A stretch of 64,000 bases of DNA from Pistricoccus aurantiacus (lineage in GTDB: Bacteria > Pseudomonadota > Gammaproteobacteria > Pseudomonadales > Halomonadaceae). Within the stretch, counting starts at the first letter, position 1. Each line of letters begins with the position of its first letter. The stretch lies in assembly GCF_042682565.1 (NCBI RefSeq), contig NZ_JBHUIC010000013.1; one strand, given 5' to 3'. Below the pieces are notes generated by a model. The model saw nothing but the letters and a program-made list of their open reading frames with translations. It ran no database searches and was not told where the DNA came from. Of this stretch, positions 9,937 through 18,109 are shown piece by piece. The position numbers were made by a program, and so were the translations under genes.

Positions 9937-11018
9937 ACCCAAATCAACTATCTCGCATCGTGTTGCGCGGGTTCAAATCCATCCGCGAATGCGATCTGGA
10001 GCTGAGAGAACTTAATGTGCTTATCGGCCCCAACGGCGCTGGCAAGTCAAACTTTATCGGCTTCTTCCGGCTAATTCAGCAGATGCTTGAAGGCAACCTG
10101 CAGCGCTATGTCAGCAAACAGGGTGGTCCTGATGCCTTGCTGCACTTTGGGCGCAAAAAGACAGAGCAGATCCACGCCGAACTGTATTTCGGCAACAATG
10201 GCTACAAGTTTACCCTGGAGCCAACCCAGGATAACCGCATGATGTTTGCGGAAGAGAACTTTTGGTGGAACATGAAAGGGGACTGGACAATTAGTTCTGG
10301 TCACTTCGAAACGGAAGTGGAGTCACAGAAGCGTTTTACGCGGATCTACGATTACACAGTCCCTCCCATGAAGAGCTGGCGCCTTTACCATTTTCACGAC
10401 ACCAGCGACAGCGCTTTAGTCAAACAGCGGCATGGCATTAACGACAACCTTTACTTGCGCCCAGATGCCCGAAATCTGGCTGCGTTTCTCTACTTCCTGC
10501 AAGACCAGCATCCATCCCATTATAAACGTATTGTTAAGACAATTCGTTTGGTCGCGCCCTTCTTCGGGGATTTTCTGCTGCGCCCACAGCCAGACAGTAA
10601 GGATCAGATAGAGCTTGAGTGGACAGAAAAGGGAGAAGATGTGCCTTTTAAGGCCCATCTGCTGTCTGATGGAACCCTACGGTTTATTTGCCTGACGACA
10701 GTTCTTATACAGCCCGAGGAACTGCAGCCTGAGACAATCTTGATTGATGAACCGGAACTGGGGCTCCATCCATTCGCGATCAATTTGCTTGCGTCTTTAT
10801 TGCGGTCAACGTCCAAGAATAAGCAGGTCATCGTTTCCACCCAATCTACTGACCTTCTGAATGAATTTTCTTCAGAGGATGTTGTGGTTGCGGATCGAAC
10901 AGAGGGTTATACCCATCTACACCGTCTCGACCCCAAGGCGCTGGACGCTTGGCTCAATGAATACTCTCTCGGCGAGCTGTGGCAGAAAAATGTCCTGGGT
11001 GGGAGGCCAACACGATGA
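9933..11018 (+). CDS. AAA family ATPase (AAA_21/RecF-SMC-like), pair partner of DUF4276
   Basis: 361 residues. Walker A is GPNGAGKSN with Gly32-Lys38-Ser39; the signature-like LLSDGTLR is near residue 245; Walker B is ILIDEPELGLH with Asp272-Glu273; STQSTDLL follows at the H-loop position, with Gln in place of His as is common in this group. The order is that of SMC/OLD-like ABC ATPases without a coiled coil. It overlaps the upstream gene by ATGA and the downstream DUF4276 gene by ATGA. ATPases of this kind paired with a TOPRIM-fold partner form anti-phage systems such as PARIS and OLD/Gabija types. A role as sensor ATPase for the next gene is inferred. Confidence 0.85.
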   Translation: MNPNQLSRIVLRGFKSIRECDLELRELNVLIGPNGAGKSNFIGFFRLIQQMLEGNLQRYVSKQGGPDALLHFGRKKTEQIHAELYFGNNGYKFTLEPTQDNRMMFAEENFWWNMKGDWTISSGHFETEVESQKRFTRIYDYTVPPMKSWRLYHFHDTSDSALVKQRHGINDNLYLRPDARNLAAFLYFLQDQHPSHYKRIVKTIRLVAPFFGDFLLRPQPDSKDQIELEWTEKGEDVPFKAHLLSDGTLRFICLTTVLIQPEELQPETILIDEPELGLHPFAINLLASLLRSTSKNKQVIVSTQSTDLLNEFSSEDVVVADRTEGYTHLHRLDPKALDAWLNEYSLGELWQKNVLGGRPTR

Positions 11019-11668
11019 CCCGGGTACATATTTTCTGTGAAGGCCAAACGGAAGATGTGTTTGTGCGCGAGGTGCTCGGTCCGCACTTTCAACGCCTTAA
11101 CATCTGGCTGAACCCCATCATTATCCGCACCGGCCCGCAAGGAAAAGGCGGTGTGTCGTCTTATGGGAAGATAAAATGGCAGGTGGAGAATAAATGCAAG
11201 GAGGATGCCTCCGCCTGGGTGACCACATTGCTGGACTTCTATGGGTTACCCACTGATTTTCCGGCCATGAAGGCGCCAGGAGATTCCATCACTCGGGCTA
11301 AAGCAGTAGAAGAAGCCTTTCAGAACGATATAGCCCAGCCTAATTTCTTGGCTAATGTGGTTGTGCATGAGTTTGAAGGTCTCTTGTTTAGTGCCCCGGA
11401 TGCCTTCTCAGACTGGTTTGATGAGCCAGGTGTGGTCGCTAAACTGACGGAGATCCGCCGTGGTTTCGATAGCCCCGAGCACATCAACGAAGGTCGAGAG
11501 ACTGCACCTTCAAAACGCATTCTGGCGGTATGCGATACCTATGACAAAGTCGCTCATGGTTCATTGATAGCTTTGGATATCGGCCTGGATGCTATCCGTC
11601 AGGAGTGCCCTCTGTTTGATGCTTGGGTAGGACGGATAGAGGCATTGGGTGCCAGAGGTGGTGCATGA
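11015..11668 (+). CDS. DUF4276 family protein (TOPRIM-like), partner of the AAA ATPase
   Basis: 217 residues, starting at the ATG inside the ATGA overlap with the ATPase gene. The N-terminus RVHIFCEGQTEDVFVREVL is the hallmark of DUF4276, a family related to TOPRIM folds, where the Glu in CEGQTE would be the metal-binding acid. A later VVHEFEGLLFS block and acidic residues fit the same fold. In known ATPase/TOPRIM pairs the TOPRIM subunit is the nuclease effector, as in PARIS AriB (DUF4435). It ends in another ATGA overlap with pglZ, so expression is probably coupled to the BREX core. Nuclease activity and target are inferred. Confidence 0.8.
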   Translation: MTRVHIFCEGQTEDVFVREVLGPHFQRLNIWLNPIIIRTGPQGKGGVSSYGKIKWQVENKCKEDASAWVTTLLDFYGLPTDFPAMKAPGDSITRAKAVEEAFQNDIAQPNFLANVVVHEFEGLLFSAPDAFSDWFDEPGVVAKLTEIRRGFDSPEHINEGRETAPSKRILAVCDTYDKVAHGSLIALDIGLDAIRQECPLFDAWVGRIEALGARGGA

Positions 11669-14007
11669 GGGTTATTGATAATCTCCTGAAATCTGTTCGA
11701 GACGCGGCTACCTTTAACCCAGACATTCAGGTCGCCCCTGCTTGTATCCTCTGGCCAGACCGTGACCGGCAATGGGAAGCGGTTATTCCAGTCCTTCAGG
11801 CGGAACTGCCGGAGCTTCTGGTGCTGGGTGACTATGCCCCCGAAAAGCGCACTGGCCCGGCGATTTGGCTGCGCTGCGTGATCGCCGGCTTGGTGGATGA
11901 TGTGTCCCTGCCAGAAGGGGCGATACCCATCCTCTACTTGCCCGGCGTCAGCCGCCAGGATTTGCGGGCGGTGGAAGGCTGCCCGGACTCGCTCAAGCCG
12001 CTGGCTGAGCTTCAATATCGGGGTGTGATCTGGTCTCAGGTGAATGCCAAGGACTGGACCATCCTTGCCTACCTGAAGTCGGACCAGGGTGGTCTTGGGC
12101 TGGATGTGGCACAGGACAGCGAAACCCGGCACGCCATGCAACTGGCGCTTTACCGGCTGCTCGACGAAGACGTCTACTTGCTCAAGGGTAAGCGCCTGGA
12201 TAAGGACTATTTCAATACCCTGTTAACCGGTGGCGACCCCACCCGGGATCTGCTGTTGTGGCTGGACCAGGGCGATGCATTCCAGGCCGCGAGGGGTGAG
12301 AACGAATGGCAGGCTTTCGTGGCGGTATGCACCTCCCAGTTAGCTTTCAATCCCCAGCATGAGGGGGTGCTGGCAGGGTGCGCCAAGCTTGCCGCCCACG
12401 AGGGGCCTTGGCAGGCGGTTTGGCAACGTTTCTGCGAGGCGCCCCACCGCTACCCCCATATTCCTGCCCAAATTCGCAAGTGCCAACCGCCGGCCTTTGA
12501 TCTGTTTGCCGATGAAACCGTAGCGGGTGGCTGGCCTCAGTGGAACCAGGGCCAGGAAGACCACCTGCGCCGTGATTTGCTGACCCTGGCCCAAGCTCCT
12601 GCGCACGAGGCCCGAGCCAGAATACTGGAACTCGAACAGATACACGGCGGCAGACGATCCCTGTTATGGGCGGAGCTCGGTGAAGCCCCGCTGGCGTGCG
12701 CGTTGGAGCATTTGGCCACCATGGCCAACTATGCAAAAACCTCTCTGGCGGCGGGTTCTGTGGATGATCTGACAGACGGGTATACCAACGCCGGCTGGAA
12801 AGTAGATGACGGCGTAATGCGCGCCTTGGCCCAGGTGGAAAGCGCAGCTGACTTTGAGGCTGTCACAACGGCAGTCCGGGCAGTTTACCTGCCCTGGCTG
12901 GAGGAGTCCGCCCGCTACCTGCAGAAGATCGTTGATGGCGCATCCTACCCGGGTGGCTCCTGTACAACAGTGGCCCCATTTCCGGCCAGTCCCGGCGAAT
13001 GCGTGCTCTTTGTCGATGGGCTGCGCTTTGATACGGGCAAGCGGTTGGCAGAGATGCTAGAAGCTTCAGGGCTGGATGTAGACGAGGCGCCCACCTGGGC
13101 AGCTTTGCCCAGCGTGACCGCCACTGGCAAGGCGGCGGTGACGCCAGTCCGGGATAAAATTCGGGGAGACGATGGCAGCGCGGATTTCGAGCCCGCCGTG
13201 GCGGCGACCGGCCAGTCCCTCAAAGGTGGCTATCACCTCAAGAAACTGCTGAAGGACGCCGACTGGACGCTGCTGGATCGAACAGAGGACGGTCAGGGGG
13301 AAGGTTTTGCCTGGGGTGAGTTTGGTGACATCGATCATGAAGGTCACGACCGTGGCTGGAAGCTGGCCAAACACTTGGAAAGCCTTTTGCGGGAAGTACA
13401 GGGCCGCATTACCGAGCTGTTGGCGGCGGGCTGGAAGCGAGTACGGGTCGTCACCGATCACGGCTGGCTGCTTCTGCCCGGGGGGCTACCCAAGATTGAC
13501 CTGCCCAGCGTACTGGCTGAGAGTAAATGGGGGCGCTGTGCCGCATTGAAAGCCGGGGCAGAGACCCAAGAGCGACTCTTCCCCTGGTACTGGAACCCCA
13601 GCCACTACTTTGCCCTGGCCGATGGCATCAGCTGTTTCAAGAAGGGTGAGGATTACGCTCACGGCGGTCTGAGTCTACAGGAGTGCCTGACACTCCAATT
13701 GGTGGTGATGGGCGGCGCCTCCGCCCAAGGGGCCATCGAGTTTACCGACCTGGTGTGGAAAGGATTGCGCTGCACGGTGGCGGTTACGGGCGACTATTCC
13801 GGGCTCACATTGGATATCCGTACCCGCGCGGGTGAAGCGGCCAGCAGTGTGGTGGTCGGCTCGAAGCCGCTCAAGTCCAATGGCACCGCCTCCGTGGTTG
13901 TCGAAGATGAAGATCTGGAAGGGCAGAAAGCGGTGGTTGTTCTGCTCGACGAAAATGGTTCTCTGGTGGCCCAGACGGGCACCGTGATTGGTGGGGCTCT
14001 TCCTTAA
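11665..14007 (+). CDS. pglZ: BREX-1 PglZ, alkaline-phosphatase-superfamily protein (type B-like)
   Basis: 780 residues from the ATG in the ATGA overlap; an upstream in-frame start would lie inside the DUF4276 gene. The N-terminus (RVIDNLLKSVRDAA, then ILWPDRDRQWE) recalls the form called PglZ type B. The PglZ metal-binding core is visible: FVDGLRFD with Asp451 and VVTDHGW with Asp598-His599. Known PglZ proteins are essential for BREX and some members act as metal-dependent nucleases. GC returns to the level of brxC. It is followed after 27 bases by brxL. Type A versus type B was judged from memory and should be checked against profiles. Confidence 0.9.
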   Translation: MRVIDNLLKSVRDAATFNPDIQVAPACILWPDRDRQWEAVIPVLQAELPELLVLGDYAPEKRTGPAIWLRCVIAGLVDDVSLPEGAIPILYLPGVSRQDLRAVEGCPDSLKPLAELQYRGVIWSQVNAKDWTILAYLKSDQGGLGLDVAQDSETRHAMQLALYRLLDEDVYLLKGKRLDKDYFNTLLTGGDPTRDLLLWLDQGDAFQAARGENEWQAFVAVCTSQLAFNPQHEGVLAGCAKLAAHEGPWQAVWQRFCEAPHRYPHIPAQIRKCQPPAFDLFADETVAGGWPQWNQGQEDHLRRDLLTLAQAPAHEARARILELEQIHGGRRSLLWAELGEAPLACALEHLATMANYAKTSLAAGSVDDLTDGYTNAGWKVDDGVMRALAQVESAADFEAVTTAVRAVYLPWLEESARYLQKIVDGASYPGGSCTTVAPFPASPGECVLFVDGLRFDTGKRLAEMLEASGLDVDEAPTWAALPSVTATGKAAVTPVRDKIRGDDGSADFEPAVAATGQSLKGGYHLKKLLKDADWTLLDRTEDGQGEGFAWGEFGDIDHEGHDRGWKLAKHLESLLREVQGRITELLAAGWKRVRVVTDHGWLLLPGGLPKIDLPSVLAESKWGRCAALKAGAETQERLFPWYWNPSHYFALADGISCFKKGEDYAHGGLSLQECLTLQLVVMGGASAQGAIEFTDLVWKGLRCTVAVTGDYSGLTLDIRTRAGEAASSVVVGSKPLKSNGTASVVVEDEDLEGQKAVVVLLDENGSLVAQTGTVIGGALP

Positions 14008-14034
14008 AAGGCCGGTTTGTAAGAGGCAAATGTG

Positions 14035-16077
14035 ATGGAATTGGACGATATCGACAGAAAGGCAGCGACCGCGCTGGATGGTTACCTGGTGCGAAAGGAC
14101 CTGGTACGAACCTTCAGCCGCCAATTCCCGGTACCCACCTATGTGGTCGAGTTCCTGCTGGGGCGATATTGCGCGAGCACCGACCAGGAAGAGATCAACG
14201 AAGGCCTGGAGATCGTGCAGCGGCAGCTCAAATCCCGCACCGTCAAGGCCGGTGAAGAGGAGCTGTTCAAGGCCAGGGCCAGGGAAAACGGTGAAGTCAA
14301 AATCATCGACCTGATTACCGCCCGCCTGGATGCGAAAACAGACTCCTATATCGCCTCCCTTCCCAGCCTTCGCCTGAATGACGTGCGGATCTCACCGTCT
14401 CTGGTAAACGAGCACGAGCGGATGCTGACCGGCGGTTTCTATGCCGAGGTAACGCTCAACTACGATGCTGCCATTGCCCAGGAAAGCAACGGTCGCCCCT
14501 TCGGTGTCGAAGCCCTGCGGGAGATCCAGCTCTCCAAGCGCGACGTTTTGGATACCTTGGCGACCGCCCGGAAAGAATTTACGACGCAGGAGTGGAAAGA
14601 GCTGCTGCTAAGGTCCACGGGCATCGAGGCCAGCGGCCTATCGGAGCGACAACAGGACGCAATTTTGTTGCGTATGGTGCCCTTTGTTGAGCGTAACTAT
14701 AACCTAGTGGAGCTCGGCCCCAGGGGAACCGGTAAGAGCCATTTGTTCCAGCAGGTGTCACCCTACGCACACCTGATTTCCGGTGGTAAGGCCACCGTGG
14801 CCAAAATGTTCGTAAACAACGCCAGCGGCCAGCGGGGCCTGGTCTGTCAGTACGACGTAGTCTGCTTCGATGAAGTCTCCGGTATTTCCTTCGACCAGAA
14901 GGACGGCGTGAACATCATGAAGGGCTACATGGAATCGGGTGAGTTCAGCCGTGGCAAAGAGAACATCCGTGCCGATGGAAGCATCGTGCTGGTGGGTAAC
15001 TTTGACGTGGATGTGGAACACCAGCAGCGGATCGGGCACCTGTTTGGCCCCATGCCCCCGGAGATGAAGGACGATACCGCATTCATGGACCGTATCCATG
15101 CCTTCTTGCCAGGCTGGGACGTGCCGAAAATCAGCAAGGAGCTGTTAACCGACCATTTTGGCCTGGTCAGCGACTTCCTGTCGGAGTGCTGGAGCCAGCT
15201 GCGCAATCAAAGTCGAGTCAGTCTGATCCAGAACCGGGTGTTTTTTGGTGGCGCGTTGTCCGGGCGGGACACCAATGCGGTGAACAAAACGGTCAGCGGC
15301 CTGCTCAAGCTGCTTTATCCCGGTGACGATAAGGTCTCGGACGAGGATATCGAATGGGCCGTTCGCATTGCCATGGAAGCCCGGCGTCGGGTGAAGGAGC
15401 AGCAGAAGCGGATCGGTGCGGCTGAATTCAGAAATACCCATTTCAGCTATGTGATGGGCGCCGACGGTGTCGAGAAGTTTGTTTCCACTCCGGAACTTCA
15501 GAGCGAGAACAGTATTGGTGACGATCCCCTGGAACCCGGCCAGGTATGGACCATCTCTCCGGGTGGTGGTGAGGAACATCCCGGCCTGTACCGGATTGAG
15601 GTGAACGAGGGTCCGGGGTCCGGCGTCAAGGTCCTGAACAAGCCGGTACCGCCCGCGTTCAAGGAGAGCATCGGTTATGCGGAGCAGAACCTGTACGCCC
15701 GGTCTGCGCAGTTGGTGGGCGACAAGGACCCGCGTCACCACGAGTTTACGGTTCAGTTGCGAGCTTTCGATGCCTCCAAATCGGGGGCCAAGCTCGGCAT
15801 GGCTTCTCTGGTTGCATTGAGCACAGCGCTATTGAAGAAAAGCGTGCGCGGCGGTTTGATCATAGTGGGTGAGATTAATCTGGGAGGCTCGGTGGAGCCG
15901 ATCCACAATCCGGTGACGATTGCGGAAATCGCCGTGGAAAAGGGCGCGACTGCACTGCTGATGCCTGTTGCCTGCCGCCGACAGTTATTTGACCTGTCGG
16001 ATGATATGGCGACCAAGATTGATATCCAGTTTTATTCCGATGCGCGCGATGCGCTTCTCAAGGCCATTGTGGAGTAG
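14035..16077 (+). CDS. brxL: BREX AAA+ protein BrxL with Lon-like C-terminal domain
   Basis: 680 residues from ATG 14035, with AGAGG at 14022-14026 (spacing 8); a GTG three bases upstream is the alternative. An N-terminal domain precedes the AAA+ core: Walker A GPRGTGKSH (Gly228-Lys234-Ser235) and Walker B VVCFDEVSG (Asp279-Glu280). The last 110 residues have the shape of a Lon protease domain. Aligned by eye with the Lon motif PKDGPSAG, the catalytic Ser position is Lys586 (SGAKLG) and the catalytic Lys position is also changed (PIHNPVTIAE). BrxL is described as a DNA-binding AAA+ ring needed for defence and not methylation, which fits a dead protease fold. It is the last recognised BREX gene. 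Confidence 0.92.
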   Translation: MELDDIDRKAATALDGYLVRKDLVRTFSRQFPVPTYVVEFLLGRYCASTDQEEINEGLEIVQRQLKSRTVKAGEEELFKARARENGEVKIIDLITARLDAKTDSYIASLPSLRLNDVRISPSLVNEHERMLTGGFYAEVTLNYDAAIAQESNGRPFGVEALREIQLSKRDVLDTLATARKEFTTQEWKELLLRSTGIEASGLSERQQDAILLRMVPFVERNYNLVELGPRGTGKSHLFQQVSPYAHLISGGKATVAKMFVNNASGQRGLVCQYDVVCFDEVSGISFDQKDGVNIMKGYMESGEFSRGKENIRADGSIVLVGNFDVDVEHQQRIGHLFGPMPPEMKDDTAFMDRIHAFLPGWDVPKISKELLTDHFGLVSDFLSECWSQLRNQSRVSLIQNRVFFGGALSGRDTNAVNKTVSGLLKLLYPGDDKVSDEDIEWAVRIAMEARRRVKEQQKRIGAAEFRNTHFSYVMGADGVEKFVSTPELQSENSIGDDPLEPGQVWTISPGGGEEHPGLYRIEVNEGPGSGVKVLNKPVPPAFKESIGYAEQNLYARSAQLVGDKDPRHHEFTVQLRAFDASKSGAKLGMASLVALSTALLKKSVRGGLIIVGEINLGGSVEPIHNPVTIAEIAVEKGATALLMPVACRRQLFDLSDDMATKIDIQFYSDARDALLKAIVE

Positions 16078-16108
16078 GCGCTGGGGTTAGTGAACAGGAG
16101 GGGTTTTT

Positions 16109-16267
16109 GTGGCGAGATCGCTTGATGACATTCTGAATAATGAGAATCCCGAGCTTGTGGCGCGAGCACAGCAACGAGCCCGGGAAATTCTGAAAAGCCT
16201 GGACTCCCCAAGCTCGCAGGAACAGGCGGATAGTCAGGATTCCGATTCGCGCTCCCACCAGGACTGA
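16109..16267 (+). CDS. Small protein downstream of brxL (52 aa, GTG start)
   Basis: A 52-codon frame begins at GTG 16109 with a strong AGGAGGGG ribosome binding site at 16096-16103 and ends at TGA 16267. It lies 31 bases after brxL on the same strand, so it could be the last gene of the operon. The sequence starts VARSLDDILNNENPELVARA and continues with a charged helix and a Ser/Asp/Gln-rich tail. The first half recalls the N-terminal helix that precedes the HTH in some XRE-type antitoxins, but no HTH follows, so it may be a cut-down antitoxin. Its last 34 bases overlap the opposite-strand gene. Confidence 0.5.
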   Translation: MARSLDDILNNENPELVARAQQRAREILKSLDSPSSQEQADSQDSDSRSHQD

Positions 16268-16590
16268 AACAGCTGGTCACCACCTGGCACATAAGTGTGA
16301 ACCTCCCGACCATTCCAATCCAGCGCCAGAACCTGCAACGCAGCCTGTTGCAGCTCGGTATCCAAGGCCCTCAGCCGGTTCAGCTCGAATGGCCAGTGAT
16401 TGGCATTATATAGGCCAAGCAGGAAGCGCCGGATATGCCGGGCCTGGCCGCCACCACTGTGGGCTGCGTCAATAAGCAGTTTTAGCGCAGGAAGCCCCGA
16501 CTCCTCCCGCTGTTGCCTCCGCTTTTCTTCCTGTTCCAGTAAAAGGAGAAAGCTGTCGGGAAGCATGGCTGTTTTGACCATCATGTGCAT
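16234..16590 (-). CDS. DUF7673-like island protein
   Basis: 118 residues if started at the first ATG; further ATGs follow at once (MHMMVKTAM), so the true start may lie up to eight codons in. The core ALKLLIDAAHSGGGQARHIR, then FLLGLYNA, WPFELNRLR and LDWNGREVH, matches what I remember as the DUF7673 family, common on integrative elements and plasmids. Function is unknown. It converges with the small ORF after brxL and marks the switch from the BREX operon to a run of - strand island genes. Confidence 0.6.
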   Translation of the reverse strand: MHMMVKTAMLPDSFLLLLEQEEKRRQQREESGLPALKLLIDAAHSGGGQARHIRRFLLGLYNANHWPFELNRLRALDTELQQAALQVLALDWNGREVHTYVPGGDQLFQSWWERESES

Positions 16591-16689
16591 AACCTCATAT
16601 CGACTTCACGATTATGCTGCCATGGACGACGCAGTAGGCACGGCTCTCAAACTGCCCGTTTTGGGCAAGAACACCGGTTTGCCCCAAAT

Positions 16690-16848
16690 TTATTTCGGGC
16701 CGCCATTGTGGCGTGATGATCTTTTCCGGGATTTGCCCTCTGCAAACGCTTCCAGACGGTCAGCGTTGCGGTAGGCGATAACGCAGATAAAAAGTACGAC
16801 TGCGACAAAGCTCAGGAATGCAATCAGTGTGGCAGATAGGTTCAGCAT
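16690..16848 (-). CDS. Small single-span membrane protein (52 aa)
   Basis: A 52-codon frame starts with MLNLSATLIAFLSFVAVVLF, a clear transmembrane segment (about residues 5-26), followed by a basic cytoplasmic tail (SRKRSSRHNGG). GGAG stands 8 bases before the ATG in the reading direction. It lies between the DUF7673-like gene and the recombinase gene. No family was recognised; the good ribosome site and sensible topology support a real gene. Confidence 0.5.
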   Translation of the reverse strand: MLNLSATLIAFLSFVAVVLFICVIAYRNADRLEAFAEGKSRKRSSRHNGGPK

Positions 16849-16896
16849 ATTCAGGTCTCCAATGGTTGATGGCCCCTTGAGGGCCCTTTGTTGGTC

Positions 16897-17532
16897 TCAG
16901 GCCACCGCATCGGCCTGTCTTTGTTCTTTGGCGACAGACGCGATCAAGTGCCGCGAGCAACTCAGCATTTCCTGGATCTCGCTGTAGCTGTGGCCGCTGC
17001 GCAGAAGGCTGGCGATGTGCTGCCTGCGCTTCAGGTCAGGCTGCCGCCCTTGGTACTTACCCTCCGCTTTGGCTTTATGGATGCCCTGGAACTGGCGGCG
17101 CCGGCGGTCTTCGTAATCCTTGCGGGCCACGGCGGCCAGCATGTCGAGCATCATGGCGTTGACCGCTCGTAGAATGGAGTCGGTGAAACCGGTGTCGTCC
17201 TTCTTTTCCAGGGCGAGCCAACTGGTCGGTAATTCCGGGGAGACGATGGCTAACCGCTTGGCGGCCAGCTTTTGCTTGAAGGAGTCCCAGTCACTCTGTT
17301 TGAGGCGAGCCAGCCGATCAATTTGTTCGACCAGAACGATGTCACCCTCGCCGGAATCCGCAATCAGCTTCATCAGCTCGGGGCGGTGCAGGGTAGCGCC
17401 GGACACGTTCTCCACGTAAAAAGCCGCAATGCGCTGACCGTGGTTAGCGGCGAACTGCACCAGTGACTCCCGGGCTCGCTCCGCATTCTGTTCTTGCGTG
17501 GATGCCCGAAGGTAGGCTCGAATAAACATCAT
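16897..17532 (-). CDS. Serine recombinase / resolvase family protein
   Basis: 211 residues. The N-terminal catalytic domain of the resolvase/invertase family is evident: IRAYLRASTQEQNAERA contains the active-site Ser in the RAST context, and DIVLVEQIDRLAR is the conserved central motif. A basic linker (RKDYEDRRRRQFQGIHKAKAEG, shown in part: EDRRRRQFQGI) leads to a helix-turn-helix like C-terminus (SGHSYSEIQEML). This is the size of Tn3-type resolvases. The domestic role could be resolution or inversion in a mobile element carrying the BREX cluster. Start is at the first of two adjacent ATG codons. Repeats lie just upstream. Confidence 0.85.
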   Translation of the reverse strand: MMFIRAYLRASTQEQNAERARESLVQFAANHGQRIAAFYVENVSGATLHRPELMKLIADSGEGDIVLVEQIDRLARLKQSDWDSFKQKLAAKRLAIVSPELPTSWLALEKKDDTGFTDSILRAVNAMMLDMLAAVARKDYEDRRRRQFQGIHKAKAEGKYQGRQPDLKRRQHIASLLRSGHSYSEIQEMLSCSRHLIASVAKEQRQADAVA

Positions 17533-17553
17533 CGGTTCCTCAGTTTGTTATAA

Positions 17554-17623
17554 GTGGTTCTCTCTGACCGGTCTGATTTAGGTGGTTCTGGCAGCCGTTA
17601 CCGGGTTCGAACCTCTGGTTCTC
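17554..17623. repeat. Short repeats upstream of the recombinase, possible recombination site
   Basis: GTGGTTCT occurs at 17554-17561 and 17582-17589 (28 bases apart) and CTGGTTCT at 17615-17622, with GGAACCAT in inverted sense at about 17641-17648. All lie between the recombinase gene start (17532) and the next gene's end (17650). Resolvase genes often have their res site in this place. The site call is inference. Confidence 0.3.
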
Positions 17624-17649
17624 CTGATCTGTACCCGTAGGGAACCATC

Positions 17650-18039
17650 TCAAGAGTCAAAGAACTCCCCGAATGGATCATCCTCCCGGAGGATCGGATT
17701 GATTCTGAAGTCATCGAGCAGATCGTCAGTGCCGTCTTGGCTCCCGGCGCCGGAATTTGTCGTGCTGCTCGGACTGCTTTCTTCCCTATCACTGCCTCGA
17801 GTAAACGACGCCATCTTTTTCTCGAATTCAGGAAACGTCATTTCCCCATCGGGTCCTTTGGCGAAAACCGTCTTGTAAGCATCGACTGCGGCCAGTGCGA
17901 AGCGAGTGAGCAGTGCGACCATCCAGAGCGCGAACAATAGATACCATGCGTATAGCGCAGCATCAGCACCCTTAAAGGCAATCTCCACAACGCCGATTCC
18001 GGCGAGCCCCACTGCTGCGATTTTTGCCACTCTCACCAT
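17650..18039 (-). CDS. Hypothetical membrane protein
   Basis: 129 residues. Two hydrophobic stretches, about residues 5-22 and 28-52 (LYAWYLLFALWMVALLTRFAL), would form a hairpin in the membrane. The remainder is soluble and polar: an acidic, Ser/Thr-rich linker (TRGSDREESSPSSTTNSGAG) and an acidic end. No family was recognised. It sits in the run of - strand genes with the recombinase and the lipoprotein operon, all of island type. Confidence 0.5.
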   Translation of the reverse strand: MVRVAKIAAVGLAGIGVVEIAFKGADAALYAWYLLFALWMVALLTRFALAAVDAYKTVFAKGPDGEMTFPEFEKKMASFTRGSDREESSPSSTTNSGAGSQDGTDDLLDDFRINPILREDDPFGEFFDS

Positions 18040-18109
18040 GGCCTCAGTCCCCGATAGTGCTTTACTTCGAAGCTACCAGAACCTGAGAAAATGCAAGTTT
18101 TACCCGGCG

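Noticed and set aside
17604..17613. GGTTCGAACC, like the T-loop of a tRNA
   Set aside because: The flanking bases do not form a T-stem and no anticodon or acceptor arm is present; it lies among the repeats near the recombinase gene.
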